A stretch of DNA of 64,000 nucleotides. Origin: Mesoflavibacter profundi (GTDB lineage Bacteria > Bacteroidota > Bacteroidia > Flavobacteriales > Flavobacteriaceae). The position numbers and the translations under genes were made by a program. The notes under the pieces were generated by a model that saw only the letters and a program-made list of their open reading frames with translations, did no database searches and was not told where the DNA came from. Location of the stretch: the NCBI RefSeq assembly GCF_014764305.1, contig NZ_CP061703.1:757501-821500 (forward strand), written 5' to 3'. Of this stretch, positions 34,765-44,295 are shown one piece after another. The first letter of the stretch is position 1; every line of letters begins with the position of its first letter.

Positions 34765-36891
34765 TTACTGAACTGTTTTAGCACGGTTATCTTCAATTTC
34801 TGCAGTGTCTTTTAAAGCATTGTATAATCTACTTTGTACAGAAGTTAACTTTTGAGTACTTACTTGATTAGCAAAAGGCTGGTAGTTTTCTAATTCTACA
34901 GCTGGTGTCTTTTTAGTAGTTTGAACCATAAATACACCTGTATTACCTTTAATTAATCCAGAAGTTTGTCCTTCTTCTAATCCAAATGCAGTACCTACAA
35001 CCATTGGCTCTTTACCTGCTCCAGCAATTGTTGGGTTTTTCATATTAATCGCTGAAGACGATCTTACATTTTGGTTTTCAGATTTAGCAAAATCCTCTAA
35101 TGTAGATGCATTAACACGATCCATTATCATTTTTGCTTTTTTGTTTTTTCTAATTTCTGGTAATGCTGTTACAGAAGCATCTTCAACACTCATTAAACCT
35201 GCTTCAGATTTAGATGTTAATTGCGCTATAACTATACCTCCAGAAACAGGAAAACGTTTGTAATCTCCAACATCTGTACCTTCTTCAAAAGCCCATCTTA
35301 CAATTTGTCTTTGATTACCAATTCCTGGTATACTTTCGTCTAATTCTTTTGCTGTCATAGGACGCACATCGTAATTAGATGCTTTTGCTACTTCTGCAAA
35401 GTTTTGGTTTTCTAAAGCTACTTCAAAAGTAGAAGCGTCTCTAAAAATCTTATCATTAGTTTCTTCAGAAGGTTCAATTTTTCTAGCTATTGTTGCTACT
35501 TTTACCATATCTGAAGATCCTTTTTGACCTTCTACTTCCATGATATGTAAACCATAAGTGGTTTCTACAACTCCTAAATCTCCAGTTTTACCTTCAAAAG
35601 CAAAGTCTCTAAATTCTGGAACCATTCTATCATAAGCAAACCAATCGTATCTTCCTTCGTTTTCTACACTTCCTTGATCTGAAGAATAATCTGTAACAAA
35701 CTGAGAGAATTTTGATTTATCAGATTTTAACACTGCTAATAAGCTATCTGCAAATGCAACAGCTTCTTCTTTTGTTCTTGCATCTTCTGGTGCTCTTGCT
35801 GCACCTACAAATGGTATTAAAATGTGTCTAGTTTTTGCAGAATCTGGTAACGTTGTTCTTCCAACTAACTTAGATAATTTATAGTAGTTACCTTCTTTGT
35901 AAGGTCCATAAATAAATCCAATTTCTTTGTTAAAAATCGTATCTGCTAATGTTTCTGGTAATGCAGACTTCTTTAAAAATCTGTCGTTAAATTTAATATC
36001 ATCAGAATTAGCGTTTACAAAATCTGCTACATCTGTTGTGTTTTTAAAACCAATTTCTGTACGTTTTTTGTTTTCAGCAGTTTCATCATAAACTTCATTA
36101 TCATTGATTAACTTCTTTAAGTCTTCTTGAATTTTCGTTTCGTCTTCTGCAGAAGCTACTTCTTTAAAAAACACATATTGAAAACTTCTACTAGCTTCTG
36201 TTTGATAAGACTGTTTGTTTTTAGAAATATAGTCTTTAATTTCTGATTTAGACACTGTAATTGTACTATCTGCAATAGAGCTAAATGGTACTTGTACATA
36301 CTTAATATCTACTTTATCATTTTCTAATTTATGCTCTAATTCGCCTTCTGCTAACGTAGCAGTTGCACCAGCTTTTACCATATTAAAGTAGTCTGATTGT
36401 AAAGCACCAACAGCTAATTGTTGTTCGTAATTTACCCAGTTTTGGTAAGCTTGAGAAGATGTAGATTTTAAATTATCTATGTAAACTTTTAATTTAGACT
36501 CGTCAAAAACGCCAGCTTCGTTTAAAAATTCTGGACTAGTAGAAAGTGCATTTTTTAAAATGTCTCTCATCTGGTCTGTCTCTATAGATAATCCTAATTT
36601 ATCAAATTGTCCTTCCATTACTGCTTCTCTTACTTTTGCATCAAAAACACGATTCATAACTTGAGAAGAAGTTGCATTTGGTCCCATTTGCTGTTGTTGT
36701 TGCTCTACAAGTGTCATAAACTCTACTCTGCTTATGTCTTTACCGTTAATAGTTGCAACAACGTCTGGTGATTTACCGAATAAAACGTCTTTGTTATCAA
36801 ATAAACTTGATAAGATAAATGCGAATAAAGCCAGCGCAATAACTAATATTAATACTACTGTCTTTTGTCTTATTTTATTTAAAATTGCCAT
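34765..36891 (-). CDS. PpiD/SurA-type peptidylprolyl isomerase, membrane-anchored
   Basis: 708 residues. One N-terminal membrane anchor (VVLILVIALALFAFIL) followed by a SurA_N-like chaperone region with VVATINGKDISRVEF, and a parvulin rotamase domain at about 345-455 (TRHILIPF ... YGLHIMEVEGQ). A second degenerate rotamase-like repeat follows. Folding factor for outer-membrane and secreted proteins in the periplasm. Last gene of the leftward envelope cluster, 132 bases after the CorC-like gene and with a possible own promoter (TATTTTCG). Confidence 0.9.
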   Translation of the reverse strand: MAILNKIRQKTVVLILVIALALFAFILSSLFDNKDVLFGKSPDVVATINGKDISRVEFMTLVEQQQQQMGPNATSSQVMNRVFDAKVREAVMEGQFDKLGLSIETDQMRDILKNALSTSPEFLNEAGVFDESKLKVYIDNLKSTSSQAYQNWVNYEQQLAVGALQSDYFNMVKAGATATLAEGELEHKLENDKVDIKYVQVPFSSIADSTITVSKSEIKDYISKNKQSYQTEASRSFQYVFFKEVASAEDETKIQEDLKKLINDNEVYDETAENKKRTEIGFKNTTDVADFVNANSDDIKFNDRFLKKSALPETLADTIFNKEIGFIYGPYKEGNYYKLSKLVGRTTLPDSAKTRHILIPFVGAARAPEDARTKEEAVAFADSLLAVLKSDKSKFSQFVTDYSSDQGSVENEGRYDWFAYDRMVPEFRDFAFEGKTGDLGVVETTYGLHIMEVEGQKGSSDMVKVATIARKIEPSEETNDKIFRDASTFEVALENQNFAEVAKASNYDVRPMTAKELDESIPGIGNQRQIVRWAFEEGTDVGDYKRFPVSGGIVIAQLTSKSEAGLMSVEDASVTALPEIRKNKKAKMIMDRVNASTLEDFAKSENQNVRSSSAINMKNPTIAGAGKEPMVVGTAFGLEEGQTSGLIKGNTGVFMVQTTKKTPAVELENYQPFANQVSTQKLTSVQSRLYNALKDTAEIEDNRAKTVQ

Positions 36892-37023
36892 TTTTTATGA
36901 TAAATTTTATGAAATATAGTGGGCGAAAATACCATTTTCTATTCAATAATAAAAGTACTTTTTATAATAAATCCTTAATAATTAGAACTTATATTATTTT
37001 GTCTGATTTAAAAGGAATTAAGG

Positions 37024-38313
37024 CTAGTCTTGGTCTTTAATTTTTAAGGCGACTAAATCTATTTTTGTATTAGAAGCTTCTAAGATTTTAAATTCAAAAC
37101 TGTCTATGGTTACAATCTCGTCTTGTTGCGGAATTTCTTCTGTAAAATCTACAATTAAACCACCTAAAGTTTCGTAGTTTTCGCCTTCAGGTAAATCTAT
37201 TTTGTAAGTTTCATTTATATAGTCTACTTCTAATCTTGCAGAAAAAATATAGTTGTCGCTATCTTTTTGTTCTTCTATTAAATCTACACTATCGTGCTCA
37301 TCTTCGATTTCTCCAAATAACTCTTCAACTATGTCTTCTACAGTCATTATTCCAGATGTTCCTCCATATTCATCTACTACAACAGCAATACTTTTTCGTT
37401 TTTTTATTAGTACATTTAGTATGTCTTTAATTAGCATAGTTTCTGGAACCAACTCTACTGGCATAATCATAGAGCCTATATTTTTTGGTTTTTTAAACAA
37501 GTCGAAAGAATGAACGTAACCTAAAATTTCGTCTATAGTTTCTTTATAAATTAATATTTTAGAATAGCCTGTTTCTGTAAACAATTTACTTAAATCGTCT
37601 ACAGAATCGTGTAACTCTAGTGCAGTAATCTCTGTACGTGGCACCATGACTTCTCTTGCTTTTACTTCTGAAAACTCTAAAGCGTTTTGAAAAATCTGGA
37701 TTTCGGTATCTATATCTTCATGCTCTTCTACACTTTCCATTTGCTCACTAATATAGTTTCCTAACTCTACTTTTGTAAAGGCTAATTGTACTTGATCGCC
37801 TTCTGTTTTAAAAAACTTTTTTAATACTACATCACTAATCCAAATAACAAAATCTGATATAAATGTGAATAGTAAATAGAACAAATAAGCCGGAAAGGCT
37901 AATATTTTTAGCAATGAATTTGCGTAAATCTGAAAGAAAACTTTTGGTAAAAATTCGGCAGTAAATAATATTATTAATGTTGAAATTATGGTTTGGGTTA
38001 ATAGCTCTAGATCTGTAAGCATGTAAGTTACAAAAGGATTATCTATCGAAATAGAACTTTTCAACCATTCATCCCATAATTCCCCCATACGCAAACCATA
38101 AATCACCAATGCTATATTGTTACCAATTAACATTGTGGCTATAAATTTTGATGGTTTTGCAGTTATTTTAGTGAGTATATTGGCTAAAAAACCGTCTTGT
38201 TTTTTTTCTATTTCTATATGTATCTTATTAGAGGACACATAGGCAATTTCCATACCCGAGAAAAATGCAGATAGCAGTAACGAACAAATAATTATTATTA
38301 TTGACGTAACCAT
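37024..38313 (-). CDS. Hemolysin-family (CNNM/CorC) transporter-like protein
   Basis: 429 residues. N-terminal DUF21/CNNM membrane domain (about 1-180; FSGMEIAYVSSNKIHIEIEK, quoted in part), tandem CBS domains (about 205-330; VMVPRTEITAL, VVVDEYGGTSGIMTVEDIVEELFGEIEDEHD in part) and a C-terminal CorC_HlyC domain ending near IDLVALKIKD. Such proteins are Mg2+/Co2+-related transporters or regulators (GldE belongs to the same family). Its ATG shares a base with the stop of the upstream 59-residue membrane protein (TAATG). Confidence 0.9.
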   Translation of the reverse strand: MVTSIIIIICSLLLSAFFSGMEIAYVSSNKIHIEIEKKQDGFLANILTKITAKPSKFIATMLIGNNIALVIYGLRMGELWDEWLKSSISIDNPFVTYMLTDLELLTQTIISTLIILFTAEFLPKVFFQIYANSLLKILAFPAYLFYLLFTFISDFVIWISDVVLKKFFKTEGDQVQLAFTKVELGNYISEQMESVEEHEDIDTEIQIFQNALEFSEVKAREVMVPRTEITALELHDSVDDLSKLFTETGYSKILIYKETIDEILGYVHSFDLFKKPKNIGSMIMPVELVPETMLIKDILNVLIKKRKSIAVVVDEYGGTSGIMTVEDIVEELFGEIEDEHDSVDLIEEQKDSDNYIFSARLEVDYINETYKIDLPEGENYETLGGLIVDFTEEIPQQDEIVTIDSFEFKILEASNTKIDLVALKIKDQD

Positions 38314-38492
38314 TATCTGTTTTTATCAAATTTGTTATTAAATTTTCTTCTGAAGAAAAACATAAAAACAGCTAATACACCTAATAACAAAGAGGCATAA
38401 GCACGAGATTCTCCCCAATTTGTTATCGCATCGTACAGAAATAACAATGCGAATACAAGATAGGCAAACTGAAATATTTTAAATAATTTCAT
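38313..38492 (-). CDS. Small two-helix membrane protein (59 residues)
   Basis: Read directly on the minus strand: ATG at 38492-38490, stop TAA at 38315-38313. The product begins MKLFKIFQFAYLVFALLFLY, continues with the loop DAITNWGESRAYAS, a second hydrophobic stretch LLLGVLAVFMFFF and the basic tail RRKFNNKFDKNR. Two membrane helices with positive C-terminus. The stop overlaps the start of the CorC-like gene (TAATG), which argues for real translation and coupling. Similar small proteins are common at this place in Flavobacteriaceae; function unknown. Confidence 0.8.
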   Translation of the reverse strand: MKLFKIFQFAYLVFALLFLYDAITNWGESRAYASLLLGVLAVFMFFFRRKFNNKFDKNR

Positions 38493-38544
38493 CTAACAAG
38501 TTATAATTTAATGTAAATATAGTAAAAAAGTAAAAGGCGATTGG

Positions 38545-39099
38545 CTATTCTGTAACAGCAAATTGTCCTGTTACGCCTAAGACTTCGGCTTTTGTAAAAT
38601 CTCTATCAGAGTCAAAACCTTCTCCATTAGTCACATAGTCTTTAGATCTAAAAGTAACCGGTAGATTAGTAAATAACCATTGTTTAGTTTGATCGTAATA
38701 TAATTGATCTGCATATAGTGTATCCAACTCTGGAGTTGCTGCAATAACGTTTCCTCTTAAATCGATTAAATCTGTATCGTTATATACTATTGCATAATCT
38801 GAAATTATGGTAGTTTGCTGGTTTTGTTTATCGTAAAGATAAAGTACCATTCCGTCAGGAAATTCGCTGTAAGAAAAACTAAGATTACTATAATCGTACA
38901 TTTTAGGACTAACTAGATTGGCTGCTAATCTACCAGAATCTGTATATTTTACATTTATACTATCTGATATTCCTACAGGCTCGTTGTCTGATAAATTTAA
39001 CTTTTTTACATCGTCTAACTTACCCTTACAACTAAAAAACAAGGTCATAGCAAAAGCTATGACCGAGTTTATGATAATATGTATATTGCTTTTTTGCAT
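38545..39099 (-). CDS. lptC: LPS export ABC transporter periplasmic protein LptC
   Basis: 184 residues. Signal with lipobox FFSC, so a lipoprotein in this lineage. The mature part shows the OstA/LptC pattern of beta strands: DSGRLAANLVSPKMYDYS, YAIVYNDTDLIDLRGNVIAAT, LDTLYADQLYYDQTKQWLFT and VTNGEGFDSDRDF (quoted in part). Bridges LPS from LptBFG to LptA. The start overlaps the stop of the TPR protein gene (TAATG). Confidence 0.88.
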   Translation of the reverse strand: MQKSNIHIIINSVIAFAMTLFFSCKGKLDDVKKLNLSDNEPVGISDSINVKYTDSGRLAANLVSPKMYDYSNLSFSYSEFPDGMVLYLYDKQNQQTTIISDYAIVYNDTDLIDLRGNVIAATPELDTLYADQLYYDQTKQWLFTNLPVTFRSKDYVTNGEGFDSDRDFTKAEVLGVTGQFAVTE

Positions 39100-40424
39100 T
39101 ATAATTTAGGCACTGAAACGCTTCTACCTATCCAACATCCAATATTAATTGTTTTTCCTGCCATATCTTTATTAAAGATTTCTGACTTTGTTGGTGCTAA
39201 TGCGTTATATCTAGACGCTGCACTAGAGTTTCCTGCTTTATTAGCTTCTTGAGCTGCTAACCAGAATACTGCTCTTTTATTAAAGCTATCTGTACCACAA
39301 TTGTTTGCACTTTTTGCATACATTTCTGCAATATGCATATGTGGGTTTTTGTTAGATGGGTTTAATTTTAAAGCTTCTGTAAAATATTGTCTAGCTTGCC
39401 CAAAACTTCCTTTTTTCTTTAATCCTAAAGCAATCTTGTAAACTAACTTAGATTTTTTAAATGGATCTGTTTGTAAACTTATTGCTTGATCTAAGTACTT
39501 TTGCTCTCCTGTTTTTAAGTATAAGTAGTAAGCTGTATCTGCATCTGGAGATAATTCGTACTTTCTGTCTACTATTTTAATAAATAAAGGATCGTCTGTA
39601 CACTCTTTCTGGAACATTTTATTTAATGCTCTTTGTAACCAAACTGAGTTATCTTTATTTGCCTCAAAGTTTTTAGTATATAAAGGGATTAAGTTTGAAC
39701 AGTTTGCTCTATCTCCTAATTCTTTATCTACACCAGCAGTTACTTTATCAAAAGCATCAATCATCTGTCCGTGATATTTTTTATACTTAGCATCTCTTGC
39801 AGATAAAGCTGTTCCAGCTTCTTCTTTTGCTAAATACTTATTTAATTGGATTGAGTTATACTCTACTTCATCTTCAATTTTTTCTACAACATCATCATAC
39901 TTATCAAATAATTCTTGATCTGTTTTTTGACCTGCATCATAAAGATCTACCATTAATTTAAAGTAAACATATAATCCTTTTGTGCTTTTAAAGTTTTCTT
40001 TATCTGTTTTGTAAGCGTTATCAAAACAATCATATAGTTGTTGAGAATTTAAACCTAAAACATCTTTATTATCGTACTTTAATAAACAAGCATCTACCAT
40101 TACATCTCCTACCTTTGTTTTACTAGGAAAATATTGTGCTCTATCATTCCAAAGCTCTGTTAACTCAATTATATAAGTTTTTTTATCTGCTTTAGTTTCG
40201 ATAAAATTTTCTAATATTTTTTCTCCGTATTGGTATATCGCTAAATTATATTTTGGACAATTTTCTCTTAGCCATTTATAAGGCTCATAAGCAGAATCAA
40301 AACTACCTGCTTTTGCTGCTTCTGCCATTAATGACAGTTTTGTACCGCATTCTTGCTCGTTTTGAGCAAATCCTAAACTTAACCCAAAGAACAAAGCGAT
40401 GATTAATGTAATCTTAGTTTTCAT
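39099..40424 (-). CDS. Secreted TPR-repeat protein
   Basis: 441 residues. Signal peptide (start MKTKITLIIALFFG, cleavage after GFAQ). Helical repeats of TPR type, clearest at KGSFGQARQYFTEALKLNPSNKNPHMHIAEMYA (about 345-378; key part ARQYFTEALKLNPSN). C-terminus carries NIGCWIGRSVSVPKL. Conserved position between the FadL-like porin and LptC genes in Bacteroidota suggests an envelope assembly role; no direct evidence. Confidence 0.82.
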   Translation of the reverse strand: MKTKITLIIALFFGLSLGFAQNEQECGTKLSLMAEAAKAGSFDSAYEPYKWLRENCPKYNLAIYQYGEKILENFIETKADKKTYIIELTELWNDRAQYFPSKTKVGDVMVDACLLKYDNKDVLGLNSQQLYDCFDNAYKTDKENFKSTKGLYVYFKLMVDLYDAGQKTDQELFDKYDDVVEKIEDEVEYNSIQLNKYLAKEEAGTALSARDAKYKKYHGQMIDAFDKVTAGVDKELGDRANCSNLIPLYTKNFEANKDNSVWLQRALNKMFQKECTDDPLFIKIVDRKYELSPDADTAYYLYLKTGEQKYLDQAISLQTDPFKKSKLVYKIALGLKKKGSFGQARQYFTEALKLNPSNKNPHMHIAEMYAKSANNCGTDSFNKRAVFWLAAQEANKAGNSSAASRYNALAPTKSEIFNKDMAGKTINIGCWIGRSVSVPKL

Positions 40425-40446
40425 AATCTTTAATATTTATCTTGTT

Positions 40447-41763
40447 TTAATCGTATTTTCTTTTTTGGAACCATCTGTCATTTAGCGATAGACTAATGTT
40501 AATATTAACAAAGTTTTCTTTAACTAAATTAGCATCTGTTGTTCCTCGTTTTCCAAACTCTAAACCTATATTAGCATTAGAGAATGGGTTTCTTGGTGTT
40601 CCAACTGGTAATCCTACTCCAAAAGACATGCCAAACTCTTTTATACTTTGATCATTAATGTTTAAACCTGTATTCTCAAAGCGCAATCCTGCTCTATAAA
40701 CTGTTCTTTTCCAGTAATTTGAAAACGAATTATACTCAGGAATATAAAATCCACCAATAGATATTTTTGAAGCATCTTCAAAAGTAGTACCTGTATTATC
40801 GTATAATGGGTTATTGAAGTTACTTGTTTTTTGCGCACTATACTCTAGACCTGCAAACCATTTACGTGGCTCTCCTATACCTGCGCCAACGCTATATTTA
40901 GATGGTAAAATTAATGTTGTTTCATCAAGACCGTTACTTGCTAAATCTGCCTCAATTGCATTAACTTCTCCTTCTGCTCCTGTACTATAATCTAACACAA
41001 TTGTAGAGAATGTTCTTTCATTTTTAGAGACTAAATTTGCTTGAGGCGAATACGTTAACGAACCTTGAAATTCTAATTTATCTGTGAATAGTTTTTTGTA
41101 ATGCAATCCAAAGTTCCAATTTAAACCACTTAAATCTGACCTATTATATTCTTTGGCTTGGTAAGATAATATTCCTCCTTCTGTATTATAGGCAAACTCT
41201 ATCGCGCTATTCTCTATCTTTCCAAAATTATAATCTGCATTTACTCCAACACTAAGAGCGTTTGAAATTTGATAACCTGCAGATAAAAACACTTTATTTA
41301 TACCTCCTTCTCCTTCGTATCTATTTGCAGGATTTCCTGAAGCGTTTGTAGTTTCTAACTTATATCCAACAGTACTATATGGTAATAAACCAAATCCAAA
41401 ACCTAATTTTCCTACTGGTACTGATAAAGCCAAATAATCAAAAGACGTAGTAGTTGAATTATCCGAACTTGACTGAGATTTTAAAGAAGATGTATTATGA
41501 CTTCCTCCTACAGTATATTTTACTGGATGACTTTCATTAGCAAAAGTTGCTATATTATTGTCTCCGTATGTAGCAGGATTTGCAAAATTAATATGGATAC
41601 TGTCTTTATATACAGACATTCCTCCCATACTTCTATTCTCTACAGATCCTTTAAATTTTAAACTTCCTATTCCATAAAAAGAATAAGGCGATCCGCCTCC
41701 TTGTTGCGCATTACTTTGAATTGCTACTAAAGCAATAAAAACTATTAAAAGTTTTTTAATCAT
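40447..41763 (-). CDS. FadL/OmpP1-like outer membrane beta-barrel protein
   Basis: 438 residues. Signal peptide ending near SNAQQ. The mature N-terminus GGGSPYSFYGIGSLKFKG and MGGMSVY with FANPATYGD match the OmpP1/FadL-like family of Bacteroidota; the rest is a series of amphipathic strands ending in SLNDRWFQKRKYD. Predicted channel for hydrophobic compounds; substrate unknown. Its ATG overlaps the stop of coaX by four bases (ATGA). Confidence 0.82.
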   Translation of the reverse strand: MIKKLLIVFIALVAIQSNAQQGGGSPYSFYGIGSLKFKGSVENRSMGGMSVYKDSIHINFANPATYGDNNIATFANESHPVKYTVGGSHNTSSLKSQSSSDNSTTTSFDYLALSVPVGKLGFGFGLLPYSTVGYKLETTNASGNPANRYEGEGGINKVFLSAGYQISNALSVGVNADYNFGKIENSAIEFAYNTEGGILSYQAKEYNRSDLSGLNWNFGLHYKKLFTDKLEFQGSLTYSPQANLVSKNERTFSTIVLDYSTGAEGEVNAIEADLASNGLDETTLILPSKYSVGAGIGEPRKWFAGLEYSAQKTSNFNNPLYDNTGTTFEDASKISIGGFYIPEYNSFSNYWKRTVYRAGLRFENTGLNINDQSIKEFGMSFGVGLPVGTPRNPFSNANIGLEFGKRGTTDANLVKENFVNINISLSLNDRWFQKRKYD

Positions 41764-42491
41764 TCGTTTATATTGTTGTATAAAATAAAATTTAAGCCTT
41801 CCAGCAAGAAATTTGAGTTGGCAAATATGCTACTTTTTAATTGTTTAGACAAAAAATAAGTATCTCCTCCTGTTAAAATTATTGTTAAATCGGTATATTT
41901 TTCTGAATATTCTTGAATAACACCATCTATTTCTTTAACAATTCCATTAATTACTCCACTATGAATTGAATTTGAAGTAGAATCTCCAATTAAAAATTGC
42001 GGCACTTCTGTTTCTAATAACGGTAATTTTGCTGTTTGATTATGTAATGCTTTATATCGCATTCTAATTCCTGGTGAAATAGCACCACCTAAATATTCAT
42101 TTTTATCATTTATAAAATCAAACGTAACACAAGTACCAGCATCTATCACCAATACATTTTTATCTTTATATAAGTTTACTGATGCTGCTACTAAAGCAAT
42201 TCTATCTATACCTAAAGTTTTAGGTGTAGAATACAAATTTTTAAATGGAATTTTAGTGTTATGATCTAAAACAAGAACACTATAATTTTCTTTCAAAAAT
42301 TTTAATCCTGATTCTAAAAAATTATTGACTGAAGAAATTATAGCATGCGATATAACGTCATATTTAGATTTAATATCATTTAACTTAACAATCAAGTCTT
42401 CTTCGGTAACTACTATTTTTTCAACTAAAGTTAATTCACTAAAAACAGCTAGTTTAATATAGGTATTACCTACATCTACGATTAAATTCAT
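41760..42491 (-). CDS. coaX: Type III pantothenate kinase
   Basis: 243 residues from the ATG at 42491 (MNLIVDVGNTYIKLAVF); the longer frame to 42530 begins with a non-ATG codon and lacks family similarity. Motifs: phosphate loop DVGNTYIK, TLGIDRIALVAAS, VIDAGTCVTFDF and YLGGAISPGIRMRYKAL. Phosphorylates pantothenate, the first step of CoA synthesis. First gene of the leftward cluster coaX-fadL-like-TPR-lptC-small protein-corC-like-ppiD. Confidence 0.94.
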   Translation of the reverse strand: MNLIVDVGNTYIKLAVFSELTLVEKIVVTEEDLIVKLNDIKSKYDVISHAIISSVNNFLESGLKFLKENYSVLVLDHNTKIPFKNLYSTPKTLGIDRIALVAASVNLYKDKNVLVIDAGTCVTFDFINDKNEYLGGAISPGIRMRYKALHNQTAKLPLLETEVPQFLIGDSTSNSIHSGVINGIVKEIDGVIQEYSEKYTDLTIILTGGDTYFLSKQLKSSIFANSNFLLEGLNFILYNNINE

Positions 42492-42626
42492 CTTTAAAAA
42501 TAAAGTGCTAAAAATACAAAACGCATTCAATTATTTTCTTAATTAATTTATAATATTGAAACAGAACGCCTTATAACCATTAAACTAGAATAAAATAAAT
42601 AGATTTATAATTTTTATTAAAATTGT

Positions 42627-42657
42627 TTTGTCAATATTAAAAATGAACATATATTTG
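42627..42657 (+). promoter_or_regulatory. Promoter of tRNA-Phe
   Basis: TTTG (42627-42630) and TATATTTG (42650-42657) with a 19-base spacer fit the Bacteroidota consensus very well, and the tRNA begins 20 bases further on. Confidence 0.75.
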
Positions 42658-42676
42658 CATCCGCAATAATGCAACT

Positions 42677-42752
42677 GGTGCCTTAGCTCAGTTGGTAGAG
42701 CAAAGGACTGAAAATCCTTGTGTCCCTGGTTCGATTCCTGGAGGCACCACCA
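42677..42752 (+). tRNA. tRNA-Phe (GAA)
   Basis: 76 nt including an encoded CCA. Acceptor stem GGTGCCT/AGGCACC, D arm with AGCTCAGTTGGTAGAGC, anticodon stem-loop GGACTGAAAATCC with anticodon GAA, and T arm CCTGGTTCGATTCCTGG. All arms pair without mismatch. A strong promoter precedes it and a terminator follows after 6 bases, so it is a single-gene transcription unit. Confidence 0.98.
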
Positions 42753-42758
42753 CTAAAA

Positions 42759-42784
42759 ACCCGAACAAATTGTTCGGGTTTTTT
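42759..42784 (+). terminator. Terminator of tRNA-Phe
   Basis: ACCCGAAC (42759-42766) / GTTCGGGT (42772-42779) with a 5-base loop and a T-run to 42784. Confidence 0.92.
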
Positions 42785-42884
42785 GGTTTTTGACAATTTA
42801 TTTTCCAAAATTGTAATAAGTATTTATTTTTTTCGACATAAAACTGTAATTTCACTTTTTACGTAACTATTTTAAACACTAACT

Positions 42885-43220
42885 ATGTCAAAAACCTATT
42901 ATGATCCTGCCGATTTAAGAAAATTTGGAAAAATCTCTGAATGGAATGAAGTGCTTGGCGCCAAATTTTTTGATTATTACAATTCTGTTTTTCAAGAAGG
43001 TGCACTTACTGAAAGAGAAAAATCTTTAATCGCTTTAGCTGTTGCTCACACGATTCAATGTCCTTACTGCATAGATGCTTATACTGGCGACGGATTACAA
43101 CGCGGGATTACAAAAGAAGAAATGATGGAAGCATTACATGTTGCAGGCGCAATTCGTGGCGGTGCATCTTTAGTGCATGGTGTACAAATGATGAATAAAG
43201 TAAATAAATTAGAAGGTTAA
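42885..43220 (+). CDS. Arsenosugar biosynthesis-associated peroxidase-like protein
   Basis: 111 residues, carboxymuconolactone decarboxylase/AhpD-like fold. Key motif IQCPYCIDAYTGDGLQ with the CxxC pair and downstream His in ALHVAGAIRGGASLVHG. It matches the small peroxidase-like family (TIGR04169) that accompanies ArsS. Presumably handles thiol redox chemistry for arsenic intermediates; its exact role is unknown. First of a tight rightward group (3-base gap to arsS). Confidence 0.92.
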   Translation: MSKTYYDPADLRKFGKISEWNEVLGAKFFDYYNSVFQEGALTEREKSLIALAVAHTIQCPYCIDAYTGDGLQRGITKEEMMEALHVAGAIRGGASLVHGVQMMNKVNKLEG

Positions 43221-43223
43221 TTT

Positions 43224-44294
43224 ATGTCTAAAAAAAAATTAAAAAACCAATCTTTACAAAAACGTGAAAGTGAATTAGCTAAAACCAACAAACAGCTAGA
43301 AATTTTGTCTAATGGCATTTTTGCTAATGGCGAATTACCTACTTTTAAAGATAAAATTGCCGAAAGCAATCAATTTCCTCTTAAACCAAAACCTTTAGAA
43401 ATCTTACAAATTAATGTAGGGTATATGTGCAATCAAGTTTGTGAGCATTGCCATGTAGACGCAGGACCAGATCGAAAAGAAATTATGACTAAAGAAACTA
43501 TGCAGCAATGCTTAGATGTGATAAAAACAACTGGTGCTCATACTTTGGATTTAACTGGTGGTGCACCAGAAATGAATCCTAATTTTAGATGGTTTGTAGA
43601 AGAAGCTGCCAAAGCAGGAATTAAAGATTTTATTGTTCGCTCTAACTTAACTATTATTCGAGCTAATAAAAAATATCACGATTTGCCAGAATTCTTTAAA
43701 AAACACAATGTACATGTAGTATCGTCAATGCCACATTGGACAAGAGGAAAAACAGACAAGCAACGTGGCGAAGGTGTTTTTGACCAATCTATACAAGCAT
43801 TAAAAGACTTAAATGCAATTGGTTATGGTATGCCAAACAGCAATCTAAAATTAGACTTGGTTTACAATCCATCTGGCGCTTTTTTACCTGCTAATCAAGC
43901 TGCGATGGAAAAGGACTTTAAAAAAGCTTTACTTGAAGATTTTGGGATTCAATTTCATAATTTATTTGCCATTACTAATTTACCAATTAGTAGATTTTTA
44001 GATTTCCTTATTGCTAGTGATAATTACGAAGATTACATGTATGCTTTAGTAGACGCATTTAATCCTACAGCTGTTGCCAATGTGATGTGTACAAACACTA
44101 TATCAGTAAGTTGGGACGGCTATTTATACGACTGTGATTTTAACCAAATGCTAGATTTAAAAGTCGCTAGTAAAGCCAAACATATTAGCGATTATAACGA
44201 AGAGATTTTACAAAACAGAGACATCATAATTTCTCAACATTGTTATGGCTGTACTGCTGGCGCAGGAAGTAGTTGTCAAGGTACAGTAGCTTAA
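43224..44294 (+). CDS. arsS: Arsenosugar biosynthesis radical SAM protein ArsS
   Basis: 356 residues. Radical SAM cluster motif CNQVCEHC (C69, C73, C76) after LQINVGYM; DLTGGAPEMNPNFRWF binds SAM; a Cys-rich tail QHCYGCTAGAGSSCQG suggests an additional cluster or arsenic site. In the characterised cyanobacterial and algal pathway ArsS adds the 5'-deoxyadenosyl group to a methylated arsenical, giving the arsenic-carbon bond of arsenosugars. Context with ArsM, a nucleoside phosphorylase and two dedicated glycosyltransferases is fully consistent. Confidence 0.94.
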   Translation: MSKKKLKNQSLQKRESELAKTNKQLEILSNGIFANGELPTFKDKIAESNQFPLKPKPLEILQINVGYMCNQVCEHCHVDAGPDRKEIMTKETMQQCLDVIKTTGAHTLDLTGGAPEMNPNFRWFVEEAAKAGIKDFIVRSNLTIIRANKKYHDLPEFFKKHNVHVVSSMPHWTRGKTDKQRGEGVFDQSIQALKDLNAIGYGMPNSNLKLDLVYNPSGAFLPANQAAMEKDFKKALLEDFGIQFHNLFAITNLPISRFLDFLIASDNYEDYMYALVDAFNPTAVANVMCTNTISVSWDGYLYDCDFNQMLDLKVASKAKHISDYNEEILQNRDIIISQHCYGCTAGAGSSCQGTVA

Positions 44295-44295
44295 A

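Noticed and set aside
41760-42530. Longer CoaX frame starting at 42530
   Set aside because: It begins with an ATT codon and adds residues unrelated to CoaX; MNLIVDVGN at 42491 is typical.
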